From contig CANXME010000553.1 in NCBI GenBank assembly GCA_948144175.1, forward strand, positions 186,001 through 250,000: DNA of 64,000 nucleotides, in the 5' to 3' direction. The stretch's first letter is position 1, and each line of letters starts with the position of its first letter. The notes under the pieces are model-generated. The model was not told where the DNA came from, searched no databases, and saw only the letters and a list, made by a program, of their open reading frames with translations. Position numbers and translations under genes: made by a program. Source of the stretch: Closterium sp. NIES-65 (lineage: Eukaryota; Streptophyta; Zygnematophyceae; Desmidiales; Closteriaceae). Positions 55,166 through 64,000 of this stretch are shown in pieces.

Positions 55166-58100
55166 CTCTACGAACTTTGTGAGCAACGCCGTCCTTCAGG
55201 ATGAATGGGTTAATACCTTCACTCTTGGAGGACAGCGTGTTGCGATCTACACGTGTGCACGGACGGGCCGTCATGTGGCCACGTTCACCCGTCAGCCTGT
55301 GTCGAGCCTAAACACACTGACTACTGAGCCTCCTCAGGTAGCTGCGTCTGTGTTTGCGTCGGGTCAGCTAGCAGCCCCCTGTTCGTGTCGCCTCCAGTTG
55401 CACCAAACTTTCCTTTGGCACCACCGCCTAGGTCACCCCTCCCTGCCACGCCTCCATGGCATGCACTCCTACCTCCTTGTCTCTGGTCTTCCCAGGTCTC
55501 TGCCTCCCCTCCCACCCTCGCCTGCCCCTCCCTGCCTTCCCTGTGTCGAGGGGCGGCAGCGCGTCGCTCCTCATTCCTCCTCGTTTCATCCAGTGACTGC
55601 TCCCCTGCAAACTCTCCACATGGACGTGTGGGGACCAGATTGCGTCCAGGGACAGGGCCGCGAGCGATACTTTCTGCTGGTTGTTAACGACTACTCGCGT
55701 TACATCACGGTCTTCCCCTTGCGCAGCAAGGGGGAGGTCCTTGATGTTTTGATCCCTTGTATCCGCGCTGTCCGTCTCCAGCTCCGCGAGCGGTTCAACA
55801 CGGACCTTCCAATCCTGCGTCTGCACTCTGACAGAGGTGTTGAGTTTGCCTCCGACCTCTGCGGGACTTTTGTCGTGGGGAGGGCATCACCCAGCTGTTC
55901 ACGCTTCCGACCTCTCCGCAGCAGAATGTGGTTGCTGAGCGCCGCATTGGCTTAGTCATGGAGGTCGATCGTACCTCCATGATCCATGCGGCTGCTCCCC
56001 ATTTTCTGTGGCCGTTTGCGGTCCGGTATGCTGCGCATCAGCTCAATCTCAGGCCCCGTATCTCCTTGCCGGAGACCTCGCCTACACTGCGTTGGACGGG
56101 AGAGGTTGGCGATGCGTCGGTGTTCCGGGTCTTAGGCTGTCGTGCCTTTGTCCGCGATACCTCCGTGGAGAAGCTCTCCTCGCGCGCCATTCCTTGCATC
56201 TTCCTTGGCTTTCCCCTTGACGCGCTTGGCTGGCAGTTTTACCACCCCATCTCGCGCCGTGTCCTACCCTCGTCTCTTCCCCTACCGTACTGCCCCTCTC
56301 CCCCCCCCACCGCTCTTCCTAGCTCCAGGTCCCCCTCCGGTAGACCCCCTCCCACCTCAGGGTCCAACTCCTTCAAGTGTGTTTCAGGTAGGCCCACTCC
56401 CCTTGGTTGAGCTTGTCGAGGTCACTGGTCACTATGGTGCTGCTCGGGGTGCTGCGTCTTTGGGTGCTGAGCCTGCGGTTGCGAAGCCTGAGCGTGCGGA
56501 GCCTGGAGGTGCTGAGCCTGCGAGTGCGGAGCCTGCAATTGCGGAGCCCGGGGGTGTTGCGTCTGAGCGTGCAGAGCCTGGAGGTGTTGAGTCTGAGCGT
56601 GCGGAGCCTGGGGGTGCTGAGTCTGGGGGTGCTGAGCCTAGGGGTCCTGCGTCTACACTACGGGAGCCTCTAGCACCACAACAGTTGCGCGAGTGGTACG
56701 CTCGGCGCTGTAGCCTTCAGAGTGGCGCTGATGGAGCTGGAGGCCCTGGAGCTGCTAGTCCTAGAGGTGCTGGAGGTACTGCTGGTGCTGGAGATACTGG
56801 AGGTGCTGGAGTTACCAGTCCTAGTGGTCCCATTGGTGCCTCGCCCCAGCGGTCTAGCCGGCGGGAGCCTCTCTCACCACAGCAGTTGCACGAGTGGTAC
56901 GCTCGGCGCTATAGCCTTTGGAGTGGCGCTGCTGGAGCGAGAGGCCCTGGAGCTGCTAGTGCTGGAGGTGCTGGTGGTGCTGGCACTGCTAGTCCCAGAG
57001 GTGCTCGTGCTGGTGGCGCTGGAGGTGTCGGAGCTGGTGGTGCTGCTAGTGCTGGAGGTGCTGTAGGTAGTGGAGTTTCTGGAGCTGCTGGAGCTGGTGG
57101 TGCTGCTGGTGCTGGAGGTGCTGGAGGTGCTAGAGGTGCTGGAGCTGCTGGTGCCAGAGGTGCTCGTACTGAAGGTATTGGAGCTGCTGGAGCTAGTGAT
57201 GCTGCTTGTGCTGGAGGTGCTGGGGGCGCTGGAGCTGGCCGTACTAGTGCTGGAGGTACTGTGCCGTGGCGCCTGTTTTTTGCTCCACCGTCGCCGTCGT
57301 CTCTGACGCCACCTGGCTCGGTGCTTTGCCAGGTTCTTAGTCTCCTGTCTTCTACTGGCCTTAATCCTCCTTTTTTATGTCCACCGCCTGACCAGTCGCA
57401 GCCACAAATATAGCCAGACTCCCCGCTGCCTCCTCCTTCTCCTTACACTAAGCTGATAGACTCTCTTATAGAGCGTCATGAGCCTGCGTCTTGCCCTACC
57501 TTGCCTGGTTGCATTGGTTGTTATGCTCTGCGTTCACATCCTCCTCCTGACCCCGACACTCACTATATGACACTTCGTCCTTCCTCTATTCCACTGCGAG
57601 TTCCCCTGCCGTCTCCTCATGCGTCCTCTCTTCCTGATGGTCAGGATCCTAAGTCTAAATTAGTTCGTTCTGCAAGTCCTACTGTTACGCGTCTCCTGGC
57701 CACTCTTGTCACTGACCCTTCGTTTGAGTCCACTGCTGCGTCTGCCCTAGTCGCTGAGCTTGTCGTCTTGACTACGCCGCTAGTCTTATTGCTGAGTCTG
57801 AGTCTGTCTGTCTTCCGTCCGTCGGGGGTGAGTGTGCTCTTGGCACGGACGTTCTTGAGGACAGGCAAGAGGACTTTGAGTGTCTTGCATCTGCTGTACT
57901 TCACCTCGTGTCCATGCTGATTGCCCCTGAGGGAGACCCGGATGCTCCTGACATCCCGACCCCGCGCTCTTATGCTTAGGCGATTGCGGGTGAGTACTCC
58001 TCTCAGTGGCAGACAACCATGGACGCCGAGATGGCATCCTGGAAGTCCACATGCACTTACGTCGACACAGTTCCCCCTCCTGGGGCGAACATAGTCGATG

Positions 58101-58632
58101 GCATGTGGACTTTCAGGGTAAAGCGGCCGCCGGGTTCTCCGCCTGTCTTCAAGGCTCATTACGTTGCTCGGAGCTTTAGTCAGCGACAAGGAGTTGACTT
58201 CTTCCATACCTTTTCCCCTACTCCTAAGATGACCACTCTTCGGGTGCTGCTGCAAGTCGCCGCTCAGTGTGATTATGAGCTTCACTCTCTTGACTTCAGC
58301 ACAGCTTTTTTACAGGGCAGCCCGCACGAGGAGATCTGGCTGCGCCGCCCACCTGGCTTCACTAGGTCGTTTCCTGTAGGTACCCTGTGGAGCCTCCGGC
58401 GGCCAGTCTACGGTCTCCGCCAGGCTCCTCGTGAGTGGCACAACACACTGAGGATGACACTTGCGGCTCTTGGGTTTGCTCCTTCGACTGCTGACCCGTC
58501 GCAGTTTCTGCGCACCGACACTTTGCTTCCGCCGTTCTACATCCTCGTGTACTTCGAGGACTTGATCTTTGCCACTGGTGACACTGAGGGACTGGCCCTT
58601 CTGAATTCGGAGCTGTAGAAGAGACACACCCG
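55165..58632 (+). mobile_element. Copia element D, degenerate, split by element C
   Basis: Plus-strand order: end of protease region (TNFVSNAVLQDEWVNTFTLG), pre-integrase zinc site WHHRLGHPSLPRLHGM then CLPC, integrase MDVWGP and HSDRGVEFAS with a frameshift near 55870, linker with QQLREWYARR and QQLHEWYARR boxes and GA-rich repeats, stops at about 57410 and 57978, then RT to 58618. The RT active site reads YFED instead of YVDD. The sequence breaks at 58632 with the 5' LTR of C; the rest should continue beyond the right edge of the window. Confidence 0.85.
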
Positions 58633-58759
58633 TGTCAAACATTATATATATTGTTGTAGTTATTTAGGCTACAGTGGGTTAGCCTATAGGGGGTACACAC
58701 TTCTAGGTTTCCATATTTGTACTCATTTCATTCTTAGTCATTCCATTCCTTGTTCAACA
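58633..58759 (+). repeat. 5' LTR of copia element C, 127 bp
   Basis: Begins TGTCAAACATTATA and ends TTGTTCAACA, directly followed by the primer-binding site. Short for a copia LTR but consistent with the 139-bp LTR of B. Confidence 0.85.
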
Positions 58760-58776
58760 TGGTATAGAGCAGGTCC
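58760..58776 (+). promoter_or_regulatory. Primer-binding site of element C
   Basis: TGGTATAGAGCAGG starts at the first base after the LTR. It matches the complement of the initiator tRNA-Met 3' end (TGGTATCAGAGC) except for one missing base, the usual primer in copia elements. Confidence 0.8.
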
Positions 58777-58884
58777 TTCCTAGGACCGTTTTTCCTAAGG
58801 GCCCACCACTACCTACCTGCCTATCTGCCTACCTGCCCTAGGGCGCCTCGACGTTCACGCCTCTAGAGGTCCTGTAGGTCGCGC

Positions 58885-59520
58885 GCTGTTGCACCTAGAG
58901 GCCCCGAATCGGCCCCGCGCCTAACCCTAACGGCCCGCGTCGGCCCCGAGCTCGTCCCCTAGAGGCCCGCGTCGGCCCCGCGCCTACCCTAGAGGCCCGC
59001 GTCGGCCCCGAGCCTACCCCTAGAGGCCCGCGACGGCCCCGTCCTTACCCCTAGAGGCCCGCGACGGCCCCGTCCCTACCCCTAGAGGCCCGCGACGGCC
59101 CCGATCCTACCCCTAGAGGCCCGCGTCGGCCCCCGTCCCTACCCCTAGAGGCCCGCGTCGGCCCCGTCCCTACCCCTAACAGCCCGCGTCGGCCCCGTCC
59201 CTACCCCTTACAGCCCGCGTCGGCCCTGTCCCTACCCCTTTTCGGACCACGTCGGCCCCGTCCCCAACCCCACCCGCTCCCCGCGCTCCCCTTAGCCGCC
59301 TCGAACTGCCCCACCTAGACCGCGCCGCCCGCACCGAACAGCCCGGCCCTAACGGAACCGAGCCGCCCGAACCGAGCCGCCCGACCCGAGCCGCGCCGCC
59401 CGACCCGAGCCGCCCGAACCGAGCCGCGCCGCCCGACCCGAGCCGCGCCGCCCTACCTATACCGAGCCGTGCCGCCCTACCTGTACCGAGCCGCGCCGCC
59501 CTACCTACCTACTGCTCCTA
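58885..59520 (+). repeat. GC-rich leader repeats of element C
   Basis: About twelve 31-bp units containing TAGAGGCCCGCG(T/A)CGGCCCC (58885-59265), then 10-14 bp CCGAGCCGCCCGAA units up to 59520. No start codon in good context occurs before the gag ATG. Confidence 0.88.
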
Positions 59521-59543
59521 CTGCTTTTACTACTGCTGCTACC

Positions 59544-60637
59544 ATGGCTAGCCCTCCAGTACTAGCCTTCGATGCTGAGGGGCGCCCAGTGAAGTTCGAC
59601 ACCTGGCTTGATGACCTACACCTCTTCCTACAGCTCACTGCCAAGGAAGACATCTCGCTGTACGATCACGCCCTAGGCCACGCTACTGCTCCTGCTGCTA
59701 CTGCCGACTGCACTGCTCGCTCACAGTGGCAGACTCGTGACGCCCATGCTCGCTTCGCTATCCGCAACTCTCTGCCGATAGATGAGCGCGAGCACTTTGG
59801 GCAGCACAAGACTGCACAAGCACTGTACACTGCTGTCGTTGCCCGCTACTCCTCACCGGCCTCTGCTGCTCTAGGCCGTCTCTCTCTTCCCTACCTGTTC
59901 CCCGACTTAGCTTCCTTTCACACTGTCGCTGACCTCATTACCCACCTCCGCACTAGTGAGGCTCGCTTCCGCGCCGCTATGCCTGAGGAGTTCCTTGCCA
60001 AGAACCCACCCCCGCTCTGGCTCACTCTCTACCACCTAGTCACGCGCCTCCCTGACTCGCTGCGCTCAGTCAGGGACCACTTCCTCGCTCGCTGCCCCAC
60101 CGAGCTCACCATTGCCCTCCTCGAGAAGGAACTCCTTGCAGCCGAGACTAGCATAGTCGCTGTAGGTGCCTCTCGCGGTGACCCCCGCACCCCGTTCTTT
60201 GAGGGGTGTTCTCCCTCCCCCCTTCTTCCCTCTGTCGCCTCTGCAGCTGCTGTCGACCTCCTTGGTGCTGAGAAGGTCGGGACTGCGTCTGCTTCGGGCG
60301 GACGCCACAGCGGCAAGGGCAAGGGGGGCAAGGGCGGTGGTGGTGACAGCGGGGGTGGCGGTGGTGGGGGAGGTGGTGGCGGGGGGAGTGGCGCGGGTGG
60401 GGGAGGTGGCAGCGGTGGTGGGGGTGGCGGCAGCGGCGGGGGAGGTGGCCGGGGCGGAGGAGGTAGTGGGGGTGGCGGTGGACGAGGCGGCGGCAGGGGT
60501 TGGGGTGGTCGAGGAGGTGGTGGCGGGAGTGGTGGGCGTGGCGGCACTGGCGGTGGCCAGGGACAGCAGCACACTCCCTCGCCCCAGGAGGTCCGTGAGT
60601 GGTACTCTCAGCACGGGGGGGGGGGGGGGGTGGCCTT
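59544..60637 (+). CDS. Gag of copia element C
   Basis: Structural protein for virus-like particles. Starts MASPPVLAFDAEGRPVKFDT; an upstream in-frame ATG at 59469 falls in the leader repeats. The capsid region (FDTWLDDLHLFLQLTAKEDI, RYSSPASAALGRLSLPYLFP, LITHLRTSEARFRAAMPEEF) fits the copia gag_polypeptide/UBN2 fold. Then comes a basic, glycine-rich tail of about 90 residues ([19 protein letters not shown]) ahead of TPSPQEVREWYSQHG. The frame meets a run of 16 G at 60615-60630, after which the pol reading frame lies one base back. Confidence 0.85.
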
Positions 60638-63600
60638 AGCTGCACGTACGTCATTCGCACTGGTGACCGCACTGGCCAGCCGTGTGGGGGACCGCACGCC
60701 ACACAGCGTTGCTTCGCTCGTCTGAGCGACGCTTGGCGTGTTCAGTTCCCTCAGGCCACTGAGCTGCCCCGCTGGCTTGATCTCCTGAAGAAGGGGATTG
60801 ATATCTATGCTCTGGATTTTGATGCTATTCTCTCTGCCATGTATGTGATGTCTACTAGTGGAGAGGGTTCTGAGTACCTGAGTGTCCCGCCCGACCCGGG
60901 CATTAGGACGAGTGCGTCTGCTGCTCCAGGTACCCACGTGTCTGCTACCCCAGGTGCTGGTGAGGCTGCTGCTCTAGGTGCGTGCGTGTCTGCCCCCCCT
61001 GGTACTGTGTCGATTGCAGCACTGCACACCTTCACGCTGGATTCAGGTGCCTCTCGCTGTTTCTTTCGTGACCGCACTACCCTTGAGCCCCTTGCTCGGC
61101 CAGTTGCTGTCTCCCTTGCTGACCCCTCTGGGGGTCCGGTCATTGCGACCTCCTCCACTGTCCTTCCCTGTCCTGCGGTCCCGTCGGGCACACTGTCAGG
61201 TCTCCACCTCCCCTCGTTCTCCACGAACTTGGTGGCAGGTTCTGCTCTCCAGGACGGGGGTGTTCACCAGTTCACCCCTGCCTACGAGCGTGTGACACAC
61301 TGCACGTGTGCTCGTACGGGCCGCCACTTGGCTACCTTCACCCGGCAGTCGGGGTCGGACCTGTACACACTGACTACTGCCTCCCCTCAGGTCGCTGCGT
61401 CTGCGTCTGCGTTTGCGTCCGCGTCAGGTCAGCTGTCTGCCCCCTGCTCGTGTCGCTCTCTAGCGCACGAGACTGTCCCCTGGCACCACCGACTTGGCCA
61501 CCCGTCTGTGCAGCGCCTTCGTGCCATGCACTCCCGGTACCTTGTCTCTGGTCTTCCCAGGGTTCTCCCTCCTCTCCCACCCTCGCCTGCTCCTCCCTGC
61601 CTTCCCTGTGTCGAGGGGCGGCAGCGCGCCGCTCCTCACTCCTCCTCGTTTCCCCCGACGGCTGCTCCTTTGCAGACGCTCCACATGGACGTGTGGGGCC
61701 CAGCCCGCGTCCGTGGTCAGGGTCAGGAGAGGTACTTCCTGATCGTTGTTGACGACTACTCGCGCTACACCACGGTCTTCCCCTTGCGAGCCAAGGGTGA
61801 GGTCCCTAATGTTTTGATCCCTTGGATCCGCAGAGCTCGTCTCCAGCTCAGCGAGCGTTTCCGCTCGGACTTTCCTGTCCTGCGCTTGCACTCTGACAGA
61901 GGTGGTGAGTTCTCCTCCGACCTCTTGGCAGCCTACTGTGCTGAGCACGGCATTGAGCAGTCGTTCACGCTTCCGGCTTCTCCACAGCAGAATGGGGTTG
62001 CGGAGTGCCGCATTGGCCTGGTCATGGAGGTCGCTCGTACCTCCTTGATCCATGCGGCTGCCCCCCACTTTCTGTGGACGTTTGCGGTCCGGTACGCTGC
62101 GCATCAGCTCAACCTCTGGCCCCGTGTCTCCTTGCCGGAGACCTCGCCCACACTGCTGTGGACGGGGGAGGTTGGCGATGCGTCACGTTTCCGGGTCTGG
62201 GGATCTCGAGCTTTTGTTCGCGATTCGTCTGCAGACAAGCTCTCCTCTCGTGCTGTTCCTTGCGTCTTCCTCGGCTTTGTTCCGGACGCGCCTGGTTGGC
62301 AGTTTTACCACCCCACCTCGCGCCGGGTCTTGCCCTCTCAAGACGTCACTTTTGACGAGTCTGTCCCCTACTACCGCCTCTTCCCCTACCGCACTGCCCC
62401 GCTCCCACCCCCGCCTCTCTTCCTCGCGCCAGGTGCTGCTGTCGTAGACCCCCTCCCCCCTCAGGGTGCCGCTCCCTCAGGTGTGTCTCAGGTAGACCCG
62501 GTCGAGCCTGTTAAGGTCTCTGTCGACTCTCGTCCTGCTGGGGGTGCTGAGCCTGGGGGTGCGGACGCTGGGGGTGCTGAGCCTGGGAGTGCGGACACTG
62601 GGGGTGCTGAGCCTGGGGGTGCGGACTCTGGGGGTGCTGAGCCTGGGGGTGCGGACTCTGGGGGTGCTGAGCCTGGGGGTGCGGACACTGGGGGTGCTGA
62701 GCCTGGGGGTGCTGTGCCTGGGGGTGCTGAGCCTGGGGGTGCGGTGACTGGGGGTGCTGAGCCTGGCGGTGCTGCGCCAGGGGGTCCTACGCCTGGACGA
62801 GACCTCTCCTCGGAGCAGTTGCGTGAGTGGTACTTACAGTACTGCAGCCTCCGGAGAGGTACCTCTGGGACCAGGCGCGCTACGGAGACTGGTGCTGGCA
62901 CTTCTCCTTCTAGTCGGGAGCTCCTCTCTCGTGAGCGGATCCGCGAGTGGTACGAGCGCCGTTGCACACTTCGTAGTGGCGCGCCTCGTCTCACGGACCC
63001 TGCTGCTGCTGGTGCTGCGGACCCGGGCGTTGGAGCTGCTGCTGGTGCTGCGGACCCGGGCGTTGGAGCTGCTGCTGGTGCTGAGGACCCGGGCGTTGGA
63101 GATGCTGCTGGTACTGCGGACCCGGGCGTTGGAGCTGCTGCTGGTGCTGCGGACCCGGGCGTTGGAGCTGCTGCTGGTGCTGAGGACTCGGGCGTTGGAG
63201 CTGCTGCTGGTACTGCGGACCCGGGCGTTGGAGCTGCTGCTGGTGCTGAGGACCCGGTCGTTGGAGCTGCTGCTGGTGCTGAGGACCCGGGCGGTGGAGC
63301 TGCTGCTGGTACTGCGGACCCGGGCGTTGGAGCTGCTGCTGGTGCTGAGGACCCGGGCGTTGGAGCTGTGACTGGTGCTGAGGACCCTAGTGTTGGAGTC
63401 CCTGCTGGTGCTGCGGACTCGGGCGTTGGTACTGCCGCTGGGGGCACTGGTGCTGTCCCTGCTGTGTCTGGAGTCGCCGCGCGCCCTCAGCCGTACTTCG
63501 TTCCGCTCCTTCAGCAGGTTCTTGGTCTCTCGCCTCCTCCTGGTCCTCCCCCTCCTTTAGTGTGTCCACAGCCTGTTCAGTCACTGCCTGCTCCTTCTCC

Positions 63601-64000
63601 TTACTCTGGTCCTACTGACGGTCTTACTGAGCGTCGTGAGCCTGCGTCTCGCCCTGCGTCGCCTGTCCGTCCTGCTAGCACTAGTGCTCGTAGTTCGCGT
63701 CCACGTCCTCCTCCTGCCCCTGGCACGCACCGGATGTCTCTGCGTCCTTCCACTGCTCCTCTGCGTGCCCCTTTGCCTTCTCCTCCTGCTTCCTCTCTTC
63801 CTGCTCTTGTCGACCCTACATCGGACTCTCTTCGTGCTGCCAGTCCTACTGTCACGCGTCTCCTTGCTACTGCCGTCACTGACCCTTCCTTCGAGTCTTC
63901 TGCTGCGTCTGCCCTAGTTGCTGAGCTCGTCGACTTTGCTGCTCGCTGTCGTCTAGACTACGCTGCTAGTCTTGTCGCTGAGTCTGAGTCTGTCTGTCCT
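60638..64000 (+). CDS. Pol of copia element C (protease, integrase, linker; RT beyond window)
   Basis: Begins with the zinc-knuckle-like CTYVIRTGDRTGQPCG and HATQRC, continues to aspartic protease FTLDSGASRCFF (near 61032-61067), and pre-integrase WHHRLGHPSVQRLRAMHS then CLPC. Integrase follows with catalytic context MDVWGPARV (near 61686), HSDRGGEFSS (near 61890) and QQNGVAECRIGL (near 61985). LPSQDVTFDESVPYYRLFPY ends integrase. The linker carries GGAEPGGAD repeats, two EWY boxes (SSEQLREWYLQYCSLRRG and RERIREWYERRCTLRSG) and AAGAADPGVG repeats. The last bases encode LDYAASLVAESESVCP, the same linker end seen in B. No stop was found in this frame for over 1,100 codons. Confidence 0.85.
62535..62790 (+). 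repeat. 27-30 bp coding repeats (GGAEPGGAD) in element C linker
   Basis: GGGGGTGCTGAGCCTGGGGG and GGGGGTGCGGAC(A/T)CT alternate about eight times. Codon-length units keep the pol frame. Related but not identical repeats occur in A (54930-55130), B (50640-50720) and D (56460-56650). Confidence 0.92.
62998..63372 (+). repeat. 30-bp coding repeats (AAGAADPGVG), about 12 copies
   Basis: The unit starts GCTGCTGGTGCTGCGGACCC. Copies differ mainly at GC(G/T) or GA(G) third positions and all stay in the pol frame. The alternative frame gives LELLLVLRTRA repeats, an artefact. Confidence 0.93.

Larger units (their letters stand above)
58633..64000 (+). mobile_element. Copia element C, young-looking, runs off the window
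   Basis: Has a 5' LTR, primer-binding site, GC-rich leader, gag with intact capsid region, and pol with protease, complete integrase and the repeat-rich linker. The pol frame is open from 60638 to the last base. RT, RNase H and 3' LTR must lie right of the window. It inserted into element D after 58632. Confidence 0.9.

Noticed and set aside
60029..60702. Minus-strand Pro/His-rich frames of about 180 residues
   Set aside because: Antisense of the glycine-rich Gag tail.
62544..63371. Plus-strand frames with LGVRTLGVLS and LELLLVLRTRA leucine-rich repeats
   Set aside because: Alternative-frame readings of the element C linker; the pol frame is the one open across the whole region.

Overview
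The window is nuclear DNA of a eukaryote of the green lineage, most likely a streptophyte and plausibly a zygnematophycean (desmid-type) alga. The grounds are plant-type families: a NACK-like kinesin-7 with its C-terminal domain, a pectin acetylesterase, a plant-type RAD21/SYN cohesin subunit, a plastid-targeted protein and a plant-type tRNA-Phe(GAA). Genes are split into many short exons by long, repeat-filled introns. No species can be fixed from the sequence alone. All gene models below come from reading exons and splice junctions by eye.

Left half (1-43,250), host genes: a protein disulfide isomerase (minus, runs off the left edge); a small ER protein with an ARMET/MANF-like C-domain ending in NDEL (minus); a tRNA-Phe; BRE/BABAM2, the scaffold subunit of the BRCC36 deubiquitinase complexes (plus), with a second tRNA-Phe antisense inside one intron; a plastid protein with a degenerate GIY-YIG-like N-terminus (minus); RAD21/SCC1 cohesin kleisin (minus); a divergent ~1.9 kb intergenic region with a MITE-like element; pectin acetylesterase (plus); a small intronless PADRE/DUF4228-like gene (plus); and a NACK-type kinesin (minus). 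The first two genes share the ER folding and secretory pathway. BRE and RAD21 act in chromosome biology, and the kinesin in cytokinesis. Nothing suggests operon-like coordination.

Two features run across all the host genes. First, almost every gene carries extra tandem copies of exon pieces with attached splice sites (for example a 116-bp unit five times in the GIY-YIG gene and four copies of one RAD21 exon), plus arrays of cryptic splice donors. Second, a short dispersed palindrome of the form TTTTGAG(T/G)CG(A/C)CTCAAAA recurs in introns, with one perfect 36-bp copy. Introns also hold large private minisatellites (10, 21, 25, 44, 47 bp units).

Right half (44,830-64,000), a nest of Ty1/copia retrotransposons of one family. 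Element A (minus) is split by element B (minus, 139-bp 3' LTR, several lesions), with a 792-bp direct repeat on both sides of B. A is joined head-to-head to a broken plus-strand copy D, and D is interrupted by a young-looking plus-strand element C (127-bp 5' LTR, primer-binding site, gag, and a pol frame open to the right edge). The family has an unusual repeat-rich linker between integrase and reverse transcriptase and a recurrent short QLxEWY peptide box in both Gag and Pol.
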